In this document: positions 8,025-16,611 of the stretch, piece by piece | Position numbering within the stretch: the stretch's first letter is position 1 | Layout of the letters: each line of letters starts with the position of its first letter | NCBI GenBank assembly: GCA_046728175.1 | Contig: JBKPEA010000050.1 | Coordinates: 1 to 64,000 of the forward strand | Direction of reading: 5' to 3' | Length of the DNA: 64,000 bases | Source of the DNA: JAFAHS01 sp046728175 | Lineage (GTDB): Bacteria; Desulfobacterota; Binatia; Binatales; Binataceae | Notes under the pieces: generated by a model | Database searches by the model: none | Seen by the model: only the letters and a program-made list of their open reading frames with translations | Told to the model about the DNA's origin: nothing | Translations under genes and position numbers: made by a program

Positions 8025-8375
8025 ATGAAGAAAGCACGCTTTTTCTGGAAATCGACCTGAACTACCTGTCGCAACGCAAGAAGTTTCTTGCGCGATGATC
8101 TCAAGGTCGAATTTGAAGAGCGCGACTACGCCAAAAACCCGCTCGATTTGACCGAACTCAAGGACCTGTTCAAGGGACGCGACCCGCGCGATTTTCTCAG
8201 CACGAAGAGCCCTGCTTTCAAAGCGCTGGGCCTGCGGGGTAAGACGCTCACCGCCGAGCAGGCCCTCAAGCTGATGGCGCAGGAACCTAATTTGATCCGG
8301 CGCCCGCTGGTAGTCGTCGGACGCGAGATAATCGCGGGGCTAGAGCGCGACCGCCTCAAACAAGCACTGCGCTGA
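8025..8375 (+). CDS. ArsC/Spx-like thioredoxin-fold protein, putative selenoprotein (UGA-encoded Sec12)
   Basis: 116 residues if the in-frame TGA at 8058-8060 is read as selenocysteine. The N-terminus then reads MKKARFFWKST-U-TTC-RNARSFL, placing Sec12 and Cys15 exactly where ArsC/Spx-like proteins carry their C-x-x-C redox motif after the first beta strand. Downstream features fit the family: VEFEERDYAKNPL (about residues 29-41), a GRDPRDFL segment, and EPNLIRRPLVVVG (about 90-102) with the conserved Arg pair. The frame is uninterrupted except for the TGA, and a SECIS-like hairpin follows it. Without Sec the gene would yield an 11-residue stub or need a TTG start at 8088 that discards the active site. 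Likely a cytosolic thiol/selenol oxidoreductase; substrate (arsenate or other) unknown. No Sec machinery lies in this window. Confidence 0.82.
8069..8095 (+). promoter_or_regulatory. Candidate bacterial SECIS hairpin
   Basis: Seven perfect base pairs (8075-8081 with 8086-8092) close a four-base loop AGUU, with G at its second position (8083). Three further outer pairs (8069-8071 with 8093-8095) flank a 3-base bulge. The loop begins 21 bases after the UGA, within the distance known for SelB-recognised bSECIS elements, which require a G in the first two loop positions. Confidence 0.72.
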
Positions 8376-8471
8376 CTCTCTCTTCGTTACGCTTAGATTT
8401 TTTGTCTCGAGCTAACTCCCTTGGACAAAGGCAGGGAATCGGTGCTAGCACCCGAGCAACCGAGGTGTCCC

Positions 8472-9896
8472 ATGGGTTTCTCCGAGGAACTGTTTTTCGC
8501 ACCGGCGGGCCGGCTCATCGCGATGCTCAAGGCGCGAGAGATCTCCGCGACCGAAATCACCGAACAATTCTTCAAACGAATCGACGCGCTCAATCCCGGG
8601 TTGAACGCCGTCATCACGCTGGTGAAAGAGCGCGCTACACGTGAGGCCGCCGACTCCGACCGGCATCTCGCGCGCAGCGGCGAAGCCCGGCCGCTCGAAG
8701 GTCTGCCCGTCACCATCAAGGATTCGATCATTACCGAAGGCGTGCGCTCGACCTGGGGAATGAAGATTTTCGAAGACTATGTCTCCGACACCGATGCGCC
8801 CGTGGTCGCACGCTTGCGCGCGGCGGGTGCGGTCGTGCTCGGCAAGACCAACACCCCGGAAATGACCTTCGATTACGATTGCGACAATCCCCTGTTCGGA
8901 CCGACCAGGAATCCGTGGAATCGCGAACGCGTGCCGGGTGGATCGAGCGGGGGTGAAGCTGCGGCATTGGCGGCAGGCATGTCGCCGTTGGGACTGGGCT
9001 CCGACTACGGCGGATCGATTCGGGTGCCCGCCCACTTCTGCGGCATCGTCGGACTAAAGCCGAGTTGGGGGACGATTCCGTTGGCCGGACATATGTCGCC
9101 CGGGCCGGCAGCGCCACCGGGAATTTCCCACATGGCGACACTCGGGCCGATGGCCCGATACGTCGACGACCTGACACTCGCCTACAACGTCATCAAGGGA
9201 GCGCATTGGAGCGCGCCCTACACCGCGCCGACTCCGGAAGCCCACCCGGAGCGCATCGAGGTGAAGAAGCTGCGATGCGCGTTCTTCACTGCGGGAGGCG
9301 GCGAGGTACCAGTGGCGCGCGACATCCGGGCGGCTACCGAACGAGCGGCCAAGGCCCTGGCCAGGTCCGGACTGAGCGTGGAGGAGTCGCAGCCACCGAT
9401 CCAGGATGGGGCACGCCTGTGGATGGCATATGCGACGGCCGATGGAGGTACGCTGCTGCGGCAGACGCTGGGCGACAAGATCAATCTTTCGCGCGAGCGC
9501 CTGCGCAACGGATTGCTCGCGCCTTCAGAGCCCAAGTCAGCCGCCGAATTCTTTCTCGCCTCGATCGCGCGCGATACTTTCCGCGTCGAGCTGGCCAAGT
9601 TCATGGAGCGCTATCCCATCCTGATCTGTCCGCCGTTCTGCGCCACCGCATTCGCGGAAGGCAAGGAAACCGTGGACATCGATGGCAGCGAATACCCGCT
9701 GTTCAGGGCGAACTGGCCAGTCCTGTTCGGAAACTGCGCGGGCTTGCCGGGAGCGGTGGTGCCGGCAGGCCGCGACCATCAGGGACTTCCGACCGGAGTT
9801 CAGATAGTGGGTCGCGCCTTCGCCGAAGAGGAGGTGCTGGCGGTCGCGAAACTGCTGGAACAGGAACTGGGCGGCTTCCAACCCCCGCCAGTCTAA
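8472..9896 (+). CDS. Amidase (amidase-signature family)
   Basis: 474 residues from ATG 8472 (GAGGTG upstream). The Ser-cisSer-Lys triad is visible: Lys in LPVTIKDSI near residue 83, the Gly/Ser-rich signature PGGSSGGEAAALAAG near 156-170, and SDYGGSIRVPAHFCG near 177-191 with the nucleophile Ser. The C-terminal part carries PTGVQIVGRAFAEEEVLAVA, as in GatA-like and fatty-acid-amide-hydrolase-like enzymes. It hydrolyses carboxamides in the cytosol. No gatB or gatC is adjacent, so it is a catabolic amidase rather than an amidotransferase subunit. Confidence 0.92.
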   Translation: MGFSEELFFAPAGRLIAMLKAREISATEITEQFFKRIDALNPGLNAVITLVKERATREAADSDRHLARSGEARPLEGLPVTIKDSIITEGVRSTWGMKIFEDYVSDTDAPVVARLRAAGAVVLGKTNTPEMTFDYDCDNPLFGPTRNPWNRERVPGGSSGGEAAALAAGMSPLGLGSDYGGSIRVPAHFCGIVGLKPSWGTIPLAGHMSPGPAAPPGISHMATLGPMARYVDDLTLAYNVIKGAHWSAPYTAPTPEAHPERIEVKKLRCAFFTAGGGEVPVARDIRAATERAAKALARSGLSVEESQPPIQDGARLWMAYATADGGTLLRQTLGDKINLSRERLRNGLLAPSEPKSAAEFFLASIARDTFRVELAKFMERYPILICPPFCATAFAEGKETVDIDGSEYPLFRANWPVLFGNCAGLPGAVVPAGRDHQGLPTGVQIVGRAFAEEEVLAVAKLLEQELGGFQPPPV

Positions 9897-9906
9897 GTGA
9901 AAATCG

Positions 9907-9960
9907 AATCCGGCACGGACCCACACCGCGGCCACACCTGGCGGCTGGGGCGGCCGGATT
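9907..9960. terminator. Possible bidirectional terminator between convergent genes
   Basis: AATCCGGC (9907-9914) is the exact inverse of GCCGGATT (9953-9960). The 38-base loop is itself GC-rich and partly self-complementary. It separates the amidase and the convergent lysR-type gene. There is no T-tract, so the call is weak. Confidence 0.3.
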
Positions 9961-9988
9961 GAGCGTCAGCGCCCTGCGGTTCTCTTTG

Positions 9989-10987
9989 CTAGGCGAGCTT
10001 TTCGACCTTCTCGTTGCCGTCACGATTGCCGTCGGACGTCGCTCGTTCCACGCGCTCGCCGCGGGAGCTGCGCTCGGCCCGCTCCGAACGGCCCGGCTTG
10101 ACGGCGCCATTGTTGTGGGTCAGCACCTCGATAAACTTGCGCACCGCCGGCGATAGTTCGCGGCCGCGCTTGTAGATGATGGCCAACGGCCGCGTAAAGG
10201 TTCCTTCCGAGAATTCGAGCATCTTGAGGGTGCCGCGCGAAACTTCGTTCTCCACCGTCATCCGCGGAACGATCGCGCATCCGAGACCAATCTCGACGGC
10301 GCGCTTGATGGTCTCGATATTGTCGAACTCGAGCACGTACTGCGGCTTGACGCCGTGGTCGCGCAGAATGCGATCCGATGCTTTGCGGGTGGCGATGTCA
10401 CGCTCGTAGCCGACGAACTTCTGCCCCGAGAGCGCGCCCACGCTGACCTTGTTGTGTTTCGCGAGCGCGCTGTCGGGGGGCACTACCAGCACCAGCTCAT
10501 CATGCCTGAACGCGATGGACACGATCTGGCTGCGCTTGGCGGGATAGGCCACCACGCCCAGATCGATCTTGCCCTCCACCAGGTCTTCGTAAATTTTGTT
10601 CGAGCGCAGGTATTCGAGATGGACGTTGACGGCCGGATAATTGCGCAGGAACTCGGTCAGGTAGGGCGGGAGCTCGTGGAGTCCGACGCTGTAGACGGTG
10701 CCAACCCGAATCGAGCCTGCCACCACCGACCCGATCTCGCGCAGGCGATTTTCGAGCTCCATGAAGCGGCGCACGATCTCTTTGCTGGCGGTGTAGAGAA
10801 TCTGTCCCGCGGGAGTTGGTTTGACTCCAGCACGCCCGCGTTCTATCAATCGGCAATCGTACTTTTCCTCCAGACTCCGGACCTGCTGGCTGACCGCCGA
10901 CTGGGTTACAAAGTTTTGCGACGCGGCATAAGAAAAGCTTCCACTTTCGATTATGTCGCAGAAAACCTTTAACGTTTCTATGTGCAT
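9989..10987 (-). CDS. LysR-family transcriptional regulator
   Basis: 332 residues. The N-terminal winged helix-turn-helix (residues 1-65) reads MHIETLKVFCDIIESGSFSY with SQSAVSQQVRSLEEKY-type recognition helix (here TQSAVSQQVRSLEEKY). The substrate-binding domain with two lobes spans about 90-295. The last ~30 residues are an Arg/Glu-rich hydrophilic extension not usual for the family. The gene is divergent from the glutaryl-CoA dehydrogenase-like gene at 11235, with 247 bases between them, so that gene or its operon is the likely target. A dyad at 11000-11018 is a candidate binding site. Confidence 0.93.
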   Translation of the reverse strand: MHIETLKVFCDIIESGSFSYAASQNFVTQSAVSQQVRSLEEKYDCRLIERGRAGVKPTPAGQILYTASKEIVRRFMELENRLREIGSVVAGSIRVGTVYSVGLHELPPYLTEFLRNYPAVNVHLEYLRSNKIYEDLVEGKIDLGVVAYPAKRSQIVSIAFRHDELVLVVPPDSALAKHNKVSVGALSGQKFVGYERDIATRKASDRILRDHGVKPQYVLEFDNIETIKRAVEIGLGCAIVPRMTVENEVSRGTLKMLEFSEGTFTRPLAIIYKRGRELSPAVRKFIEVLTHNNGAVKPGRSERAERSSRGERVERATSDGNRDGNEKVEKLA

Positions 10988-10999
10988 ACTACCTTACGA

Positions 11000-11018
11000 A
11001 ATGCTGATTTGTGGCATT
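11000..11018. promoter_or_regulatory. Candidate LysR-type operator
   Basis: AATGC and GCATT form an exact dyad separated by nine bases, 13 bases upstream of the lysR-type start and in the divergent intergenic region. Size and position fit an LTTR box (T-N11-A class). No second copy was found. Confidence 0.35.
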
Positions 11019-11234
11019 AGGCTACGTGATACTCGGAAGTGAGGCAACCAGTAGCCCAATTTAACTCCCACGGCCCTTCCAATTACCCTGCGGAAAGCGC
11101 CAACGCGGGTCAAGAGAGTCCTCTTCCGGAAGTCCACGAATCCGAGAACCAGCCAACCCGAACCGACGCTCAGGCGCGCCATTTTTTTTCGTAAAACCCT
11201 ACGTATTCTTCCAAAACATGAAACGGAGCGTAAC

Positions 11235-12404
11235 ATGCCGGAATTGTTAAGAGATCTGGATTTCTTCCATCTGGACGACCTGCTGACGCCCGAAGAACGC
11301 GCCACCCGCGACACCGTGCGCCGGTTCGTCAGCCGTGAGGCGCTTCCCGAGATCGAACGCCACTTCGCCAACGAGACTTTCGCCAAAGATCTGATTCCTC
11401 AAATGGCCGAGCTGGGTATGTTCGGCGCTAATCTTCGGGGCTACGGATGCGCGGGGATGAACAACGTTGCCTACGGCTTAATCATGCAGGAACTGGAAGC
11501 CGCGGACTCGGGGCTGCGGTCCTTCGCTTCGGTGCAGAGCTCGCTCTCGATGTACGCGATCTACGCCAACGGAACCGAAGAACAGAAGAAGCGTTACCTG
11601 CCGGAAATGGCCAAGGGCAAGCTCATCGGGTGTTTCGGGCTTACCGAACCCGACCACGGCTCCGACGCCGGCGGGATGGAAACGCGCGCGCGCAAGGACG
11701 GCGACGGATGGATTCTCAACGGCACCAAACGCTGGATCACCAACGGATCGATCGCGGATGTCGCCATCGTGTGGGCAAGGGTCGACGAAGGCATTACCGG
11801 ATTCCTCGTTGAAAAGGGTACGCCGGGATTCTCCACCCACGACATCCACGGAAAATTCTCGATGCGCGCGTCGATCACCTCAGAGCTGATCATGGAAGAC
11901 GTGCGCATCCCGGCCAGCGCCCATCTCCCCGGCGCGCGTGGACTGAAGGGACCGCTGGGATGTCTCACCCAGGCGCGCTATGGAATCGCCTGGGGTGCGA
12001 TCGGCGCCGCGCGTACCTGTTACAACTGCGCGCTCGATTACACCAAGTCGCGCAAGCAGTTCTCGCGCCCACTGGCCGGCTATCAGCTGGTCCAGAGCAA
12101 GCTGGTCACGATGCTCACCGAGATCACTAAGATGCAGATGATCTGCCTGCGGCTGGCCCACCTCAAAGACGCCGGCAAGTACCGCCCGGAACACGTATCC
12201 TTCGCCAAGCGTAACAACGTGAACGAAGCGCTGAAGATCGCGCGCAATGCGCGCGACATGCTGGGCGCAAATGGAATCGTCAACGAATACCCGGTGATCC
12301 GGCACCTGCTGAACCTGGAGACGGTAAACACCTACGAGGGCACCTTCGACGTCCACACCCTGATCCTGGGCCGCGACATTACCGGCGAAAACGCCTTCGA
12401 CTAA
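11235..12404 (+). CDS. gcdH: Acyl-CoA dehydrogenase, glutaryl-CoA dehydrogenase-like
   Basis: 389 residues, the usual length for GcdH. FAD-binding signatures: CFGLTEPDHGSDAGGMETRA near residues 134-153 and WITNGSIADVAIVWA near 173-187. The C-terminal domain has RKQFSRPLAGYQLVQ and the catalytic-base segment NTYEGTFDVHTLILGR, where the Glu of YEGT matches the GcdH base. GcdH oxidises and decarboxylates glutaryl-CoA to crotonyl-CoA in lysine, tryptophan and benzoate degradation. It is divergent from the LysR regulator and upstream of an SDR and a VOC protein. Glutaryl specificity is inferred from similarity. Confidence 0.85.
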   Translation: MPELLRDLDFFHLDDLLTPEERATRDTVRRFVSREALPEIERHFANETFAKDLIPQMAELGMFGANLRGYGCAGMNNVAYGLIMQELEAADSGLRSFASVQSSLSMYAIYANGTEEQKKRYLPEMAKGKLIGCFGLTEPDHGSDAGGMETRARKDGDGWILNGTKRWITNGSIADVAIVWARVDEGITGFLVEKGTPGFSTHDIHGKFSMRASITSELIMEDVRIPASAHLPGARGLKGPLGCLTQARYGIAWGAIGAARTCYNCALDYTKSRKQFSRPLAGYQLVQSKLVTMLTEITKMQMICLRLAHLKDAGKYRPEHVSFAKRNNVNEALKIARNARDMLGANGIVNEYPVIRHLLNLETVNTYEGTFDVHTLILGRDITGENAFD

Positions 12405-12491
12405 CTCGCAATCTTTGCGGGTCACCCGGTTTGCGCGGATTGCCGGAATCTTCCAAATCTGCGAACTCTCATTTCTGAGCGAGGAGGCGCC

Positions 12492-13307
12492 ATGGAACTC
12501 AAAGGCAAGTGCGCAATCGTCACCGGGGCGGCGCGCGGCATCGGACGGGGCATGGCACTCAAGCTGGCGGATGCCGGCGCGAACGTCGCGCTCGTCGATC
12601 TCGGCAATCCCGCCGATCCGACGCTGACCTACAATCTCGCCGCGCAGACCGAGTTGAATCGCACCGTCGAGGAAGTGAAGCGCCGCGGCGTGCGGGCCGC
12701 TGCGATCCTCGCCGACGTGACCCAGTGGGCCGATTGCCAGCGGATGGCCCGGGAGGCCGAGTCGACGTTGGGCGGGATCGATATTCTCTGCAATAACGCG
12801 GGAATCATCGCGGTCGGTCCGGTCGAATCGTTCAGCGAGCAGACCTGGGATCGCGTGATGGGAGTTAACGTCAAGGGCGTGTTCCTGTGCTCGAAGGCAT
12901 GCATCCCCGCAATGCGCAAACGCGGCGGCGGCTCGATCGTCAACATCGCGTCGGTGGCAGGCAAGACCGGTCATGGCAACGTGGCCGCATATTGCACCAG
13001 CAAGTTCGCGGTGGTGGGCTTCACCCAATCGCTGGCCGAGGAACTGGGCCCGGACAACATTCGCGTCAACGCGATATGCCCCGGCTTTCTGCACACCGCG
13101 ATGTGGTCGGATGTGCTCGATCCGGTGGTCGCTCCCTCGCTGGGAGTCAATCGCGAGGCGGCTTTCGACGCGTACGTGGAGCGCAACACTTTCCTGCGTC
13201 GTGCGCAGACTCCGGATGACATCGGGGACGCGGTCGTGTACCTGTGCCGCGCGGACAACATTACAGGCGTGGCACTCAACGTGGCCGGCGGTGCCGAAAT
13301 GCACTGA
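12492..13307 (+). CDS. Short-chain dehydrogenase/reductase (SDR)
   Basis: 271 residues behind a strong GAGGAGG site. Classical SDR features: TGAARGIGRGMA near residues 12-23 (nucleotide binding), LCNNAGI near 98-104, catalytic Ser in NIASVAGKTG and YCTSK (Tyr-x-x-x-Lys) near 165. The end, TGVALNVAGGAEMH, is the usual SDR C-terminus. It is 87 bases after the acyl-CoA dehydrogenase, in the same direction, so co-transcription is likely. The substrate is unknown. Confidence 0.92.
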   Translation: MELKGKCAIVTGAARGIGRGMALKLADAGANVALVDLGNPADPTLTYNLAAQTELNRTVEEVKRRGVRAAAILADVTQWADCQRMAREAESTLGGIDILCNNAGIIAVGPVESFSEQTWDRVMGVNVKGVFLCSKACIPAMRKRGGGSIVNIASVAGKTGHGNVAAYCTSKFAVVGFTQSLAEELGPDNIRVNAICPGFLHTAMWSDVLDPVVAPSLGVNREAAFDAYVERNTFLRRAQTPDDIGDAVVYLCRADNITGVALNVAGGAEMH

Positions 13308-13401
13308 GGAACGCGTCATCTGCGGACTCCCCCGATTGCCGCACTCCTCGTGATCCGTGTAAAGCTGCGAAATCAGCGGCTGCTCTTTGAGGAGAGATGC
13401 G

Positions 13402-13767
13402 ATGATCAAGATCAAAGGCTTCAGCCATAGCGCGGTGCGCATCACCGATGCCGAACGCGCGACCACGTTTTATGAGAGCGTGCTCGGCCTCAAGAAACTT
13501 CCCCGTCCCAATTTTCCGTTTGCGGGAGCGTGGTACGGCGTGGGTGAGAACGCGATTCACCTGATTTCGAGCCAGGACCACGGGCGCAAGCCCGATCCGC
13601 TGGGTGCCCATATCGCGCTCGAGGTGGCCGACTTCGAGGAGACCAAGCGTACCCTTAAGGATATGGGCATCGAATTTCTCGAAGCCCCATCCAACATGGG
13701 CGCCGGCCGCCAGCTCTGGATCCTCGATCCCGATGGCAACACCGTCGAATTGAGGACCGAACAATAG
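13402..13767 (+). CDS. VOC (glyoxalase/bleomycin-resistance) family protein
   Basis: 121 residues from ATG 13402, which follows GAGGAGA. It has the paired beta-alpha-beta-beta-beta modules of the vicinal oxygen chelate fold: MIKIKGFSHSAVRITDAERA at the start, where the His of FSH is a usual metal ligand, and LWILDPDGNTVELRTEQ at the end, with the second-module Glu. It could be a lyase, dioxygenase or isomerase; the family does not fix the reaction. It lies in the same direction as the SDR and GcdH-like genes. Confidence 0.88.
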   Translation: MIKIKGFSHSAVRITDAERATTFYESVLGLKKLPRPNFPFAGAWYGVGENAIHLISSQDHGRKPDPLGAHIALEVADFEETKRTLKDMGIEFLEAPSNMGAGRQLWILDPDGNTVELRTEQ

Positions 13768-13943
13768 AAGAGGCGCGACTCGAACAATTCGTGAGCGCGC
13801 CTAAGACCGCGCAGTGGCGGGATGTGATCATCAGGCGTAGAGCGCCTGGATGGGAGGATCAGAAAATGTATCCAATGAGAGAACAGGAGTCTAAGAGTGA
13901 GGCTTAGGCACGTAATTGGAGGAGGTTCGGAATCGCTGTAGTT

Positions 13944-14995
13944 ATGGCATCTCTGGTTTCCTTCCTGCGGATCTCGCCAGCACAAGCTGTAGATCAGCTC
14001 ATTTTTGGCGGGAACAACGTCTTTCAGCTCGACCATGTCAAATCAGGCGACCGCTAACGCGTGATACGTGCGTTGGAACCGAACCCAACTGTTTAATTGG
14101 GCAACCGCCGGCACTTGAGCAGGCACCCCCGTGGCCCGCGGACTGGGATGCCCTAGTTTTTCCGGGCCTGGCGCCGGGCACCATCATTACGCCCACCCCC
14201 GGCGGCGCTCCCTTTGCCGGAACCTTTACCTTGCCTTGGGGCGGGTTCGGTGCTTTCAGCGGCATTTTTTAGGAGCACCTAGTAGACTTAACTTCCACGA
14301 TCCTGAAGCAGGGAACAAAAACAGCAATGACGTGTCGACCTGGGTCGTTGCACTCAGAATAGTCCACCGAAAGATGCTTTTGTCGGCGCCGATCGCAACT
14401 TATGTGGGTCCCCCTAACACCAACCACGCCGAACACGAACTTCTTTACCACGGAGCCATCCGCTTCTCCCCGAATGGTTCTGAAACGGAGGGCATCTGGC
14501 TTTTTAAGCAAAATGTCCAGTCTGCACGGGCGGGCCAAATGCCGGCAAAGCGCTATGCGGTAAGGACGGAGTGACGCTCGCACAGCACCAAGTGGGTGAC
14601 GCCTTTCCGTTCATAACTTTCGGGGGAAGCGGTTTTGCGAACATCCAGGTCGCTTCTTGGCAAGGCGCCAACGGCCCGGCAGGCAATCTGGGCGCCGTTC
14701 CCGGTACATCACGTTGTGTCCGGCCGCCAATGACGATGCGTGCGCCGTGACAAACGAGTCCTCGCCGATCACCTTGGGCGCGCCGGGCGGCGTTCAAGCA
14801 CCCGGCAGCGGGTTCAACGTGGCCGGAGCAAACTTCGCCGGATTCCCCAACGGCGCAGTCCCGGCGTTGCAATTCGAGGAGGGCGGGATTGACCTCAACA
14901 CGATTTTCAATGGTCCCCCACCCTGTTTCAAATCGTGCATGCACGGACCGCCGCAGGCGCGGCAGACCATGAACCTCCGGTCGGTAAGATGACCG
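13944..14995 (+). pseudogene. Degraded gene for a large secreted protein (several frameshifts)
   Basis: Pieces of one protein can be followed through changing frames. First comes a signal-peptide-like start MASLVSFLRISPAQAVDQLIF (13944-14057, written here only in part as MASLVSFLRISPAQAV), then DWDALVFPGLAPGTI (to 14272), NSNDVSTWVVALRI and GIWLFKQNVQ (to 14574), GVTLAQHQVGDAFPF (14571-14749), and FEEGGIDLNTIF (to 14992). At least four frame changes are needed. Segment order and composition recall large secreted surface proteins. The stretch is far less codon-regular than its neighbours and holds no intact gene longer than ~150 codons. Confidence 0.5.
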
Positions 14996-14998
14996 AGT

Positions 14999-16429
14999 CT
15001 AGACTCCTGCCAGTTTGCGCGCGTAGGCGGCGACCGTCTTGAAGTCGTATTCGCGATAGGCCTGCAGCTTCTCTGCCTCGAATCCGCCCTCCGCGTGCAC
15101 TGCGAGAACTTCCTGGTATCCGCCGTACTCCGAAGAGGTCAGGTCGCTGATCAAGTTCAGCAACCGCAGCCGCTTTTCCGCGTCGAAGCCCTTCGCGCCA
15201 CCCATATACTTGAGCACGTAGTCGCGGGTCGCTTCGCTCTTCAAATCTTCTTCGCCCGGCGCAGTCACCAGCAGTCCGCCGGCGAGGTCCTGCACGATCT
15301 GCACCCCCTGATGGTAGTTGTGCGCGAAGTGATATTTCGCGACGTTGGTCAGCAGCGTATTCGGCACCGCGATTCCGTCTTCGAGCGTGCAGGTGCGCGC
15401 AGCATGTTCGATCAGCCCGCGCACCGTGGTGTGATATGCGGCCAGATGGGTGAGCTTGTCGCGCACGTGTCCGGCACGGGAAATTCCATTGGCCTCCGCG
15501 ATCGCCGCTCCGGCACCCGCGAGCAGCTCCAGCAACGGCAGCTTGTATGACACCGCGGTGAAACGATGAAAGCGGACGAAGGTCAGCGCGAGCAGGCCCG
15601 CGAAGTCGATCTCGCCATTCAGGAAAATTCTCTCCTTCGGCACAAACACGTCATCGAAGACCGTGAGCGTCTCCATCATCTTGTGCCGCGCGCTGATCGG
15701 ATGCTCGAACGGATTCTTCTTGCTCGACCCATGCGGACTCGCGATCATCTTCAAGCCCGGTGTATTCATGGGCAGCGCGAACCCGATCGCATAGGCCTTG
15801 TCCTCGGGACGCATCGCTCGCGTCGGCAGAACGATCACTTCGTTGGTGTTGGTCGAAACCGAGGTGTGAACCTTGGCGCCCCTGACCACCACACCGTCGG
15901 GCCGCTCCTCCACCACGCGCACGTAGTAGTCGGGATGATCCTGCTGCGTGGGGCCCAGCGAGCGGTCCCCCTTGACGTCGGTTTGCGCGACGGCGACCGC
16001 CAGATCGTTGTCACGGCAATGGCGATAGAACTTGTGAATGCGCTCGCGGTACTCGGGTTTGCCCGCGGCCGCCATGCGCTCTCCGATGATGTGCAGCGCC
16101 AGGAGCGCATCGGTGCCGATCTCCTTGATCAGCACTACCAGCGTGGCGCCCTCCCGGGTCGCAGCGGCGATGAGTGCGCTGCGCTTTAGCAGATCGTCGC
16201 CGTTCCTGGGAAGGTGATAGTAACGGCTGTATTCGTCGGCGCCTTCCTTGACCACCGCCAGCTCCCGGTACTGCGGGTCCTCGGCCATCCGGTAGTCAAG
16301 CGCGGCGTGTTCGACCGCTATTCCGATAACCGGATGCGCCGTGACATCCGCCACTTTGTCGCCGCGAAAAAATACCGCACGCCCGTCGCGCAACGATGCC
16401 TTGTATTGCTCAGCCGTTCGTAGTCCCAT
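14999..16429 (-). CDS. 4-hydroxyphenylacetate 3-hydroxylase (HpaB)-family protein
   Basis: 476 residues. The family signatures VAQTDVKGDRSLGPTQQ (about 152-168), VVVRGAKVHTSVSTNTNE (about 184-201) and the acyl-CoA-dehydrogenase-like C-terminal helices are present. The Cys residues that hold the [4Fe-4S] cluster in the related 4-hydroxybutyryl-CoA dehydratase are missing: the equivalent stretch reads KEIGTDALLA. This favours a reduced-flavin-dependent monooxygenase, which would oxidise a phenolic substrate using FADH2 from a partner reductase. No reductase is adjacent; two flavin-reductase genes lie at 51110 and 51705. An AAAGGA site precedes ATG 16429. Confidence 0.85.
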   Translation of the reverse strand: MGLRTAEQYKASLRDGRAVFFRGDKVADVTAHPVIGIAVEHAALDYRMAEDPQYRELAVVKEGADEYSRYYHLPRNGDDLLKRSALIAAATREGATLVVLIKEIGTDALLALHIIGERMAAAGKPEYRERIHKFYRHCRDNDLAVAVAQTDVKGDRSLGPTQQDHPDYYVRVVEERPDGVVVRGAKVHTSVSTNTNEVIVLPTRAMRPEDKAYAIGFALPMNTPGLKMIASPHGSSKKNPFEHPISARHKMMETLTVFDDVFVPKERIFLNGEIDFAGLLALTFVRFHRFTAVSYKLPLLELLAGAGAAIAEANGISRAGHVRDKLTHLAAYHTTVRGLIEHAARTCTLEDGIAVPNTLLTNVAKYHFAHNYHQGVQIVQDLAGGLLVTAPGEEDLKSEATRDYVLKYMGGAKGFDAEKRLRLLNLISDLTSSEYGGYQEVLAVHAEGGFEAEKLQAYREYDFKTVAAYARKLAGV

Positions 16430-16467
16430 GGCGAATAATCCTTTCCCGATGCTGGCCGCAGACTAGG

Positions 16468-16500
16468 ACACCTAACCACAAAGACACCAAGACACCAAGA
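16468..16500. repeat. ACACCAAG-type intergenic repeat
   Basis: A short run containing CACAAAGACACCAAGACACC, that is, two GACACCAAG units in tandem after a related ACCACAAA, in the gap between the HpaB-like gene and the SDR. It looks like a dispersed intergenic repeat rather than coding or promoter DNA. Confidence 0.45.
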
Positions 16501-16611
16501 AGAGTTGCGATCCGGTTTTGCAGCGGCCATCGGGTTGCGGCCGGTGGTTTATCTGGCCTGAATCCGGGTAAGCTGCGAACTCCGAGAATTTCCGCTCCCT
16601 GGAGACGGGCG

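Noticed and set aside
8058..8060. TGA interpreted as a simple nonsense or frameshift mutation
   Set aside because: The same frame continues on both sides with correct family sequence, the residue is the catalytic Cys position, and a SECIS-like hairpin follows. A compensating double-frameshift reading gives an active site without CxxC.
11880..13466. Long open minus-strand frame of 528 codons
   Set aside because: It lies antisense to the acyl-CoA dehydrogenase and SDR genes in their high-GC wobble pattern and has no family sequence.
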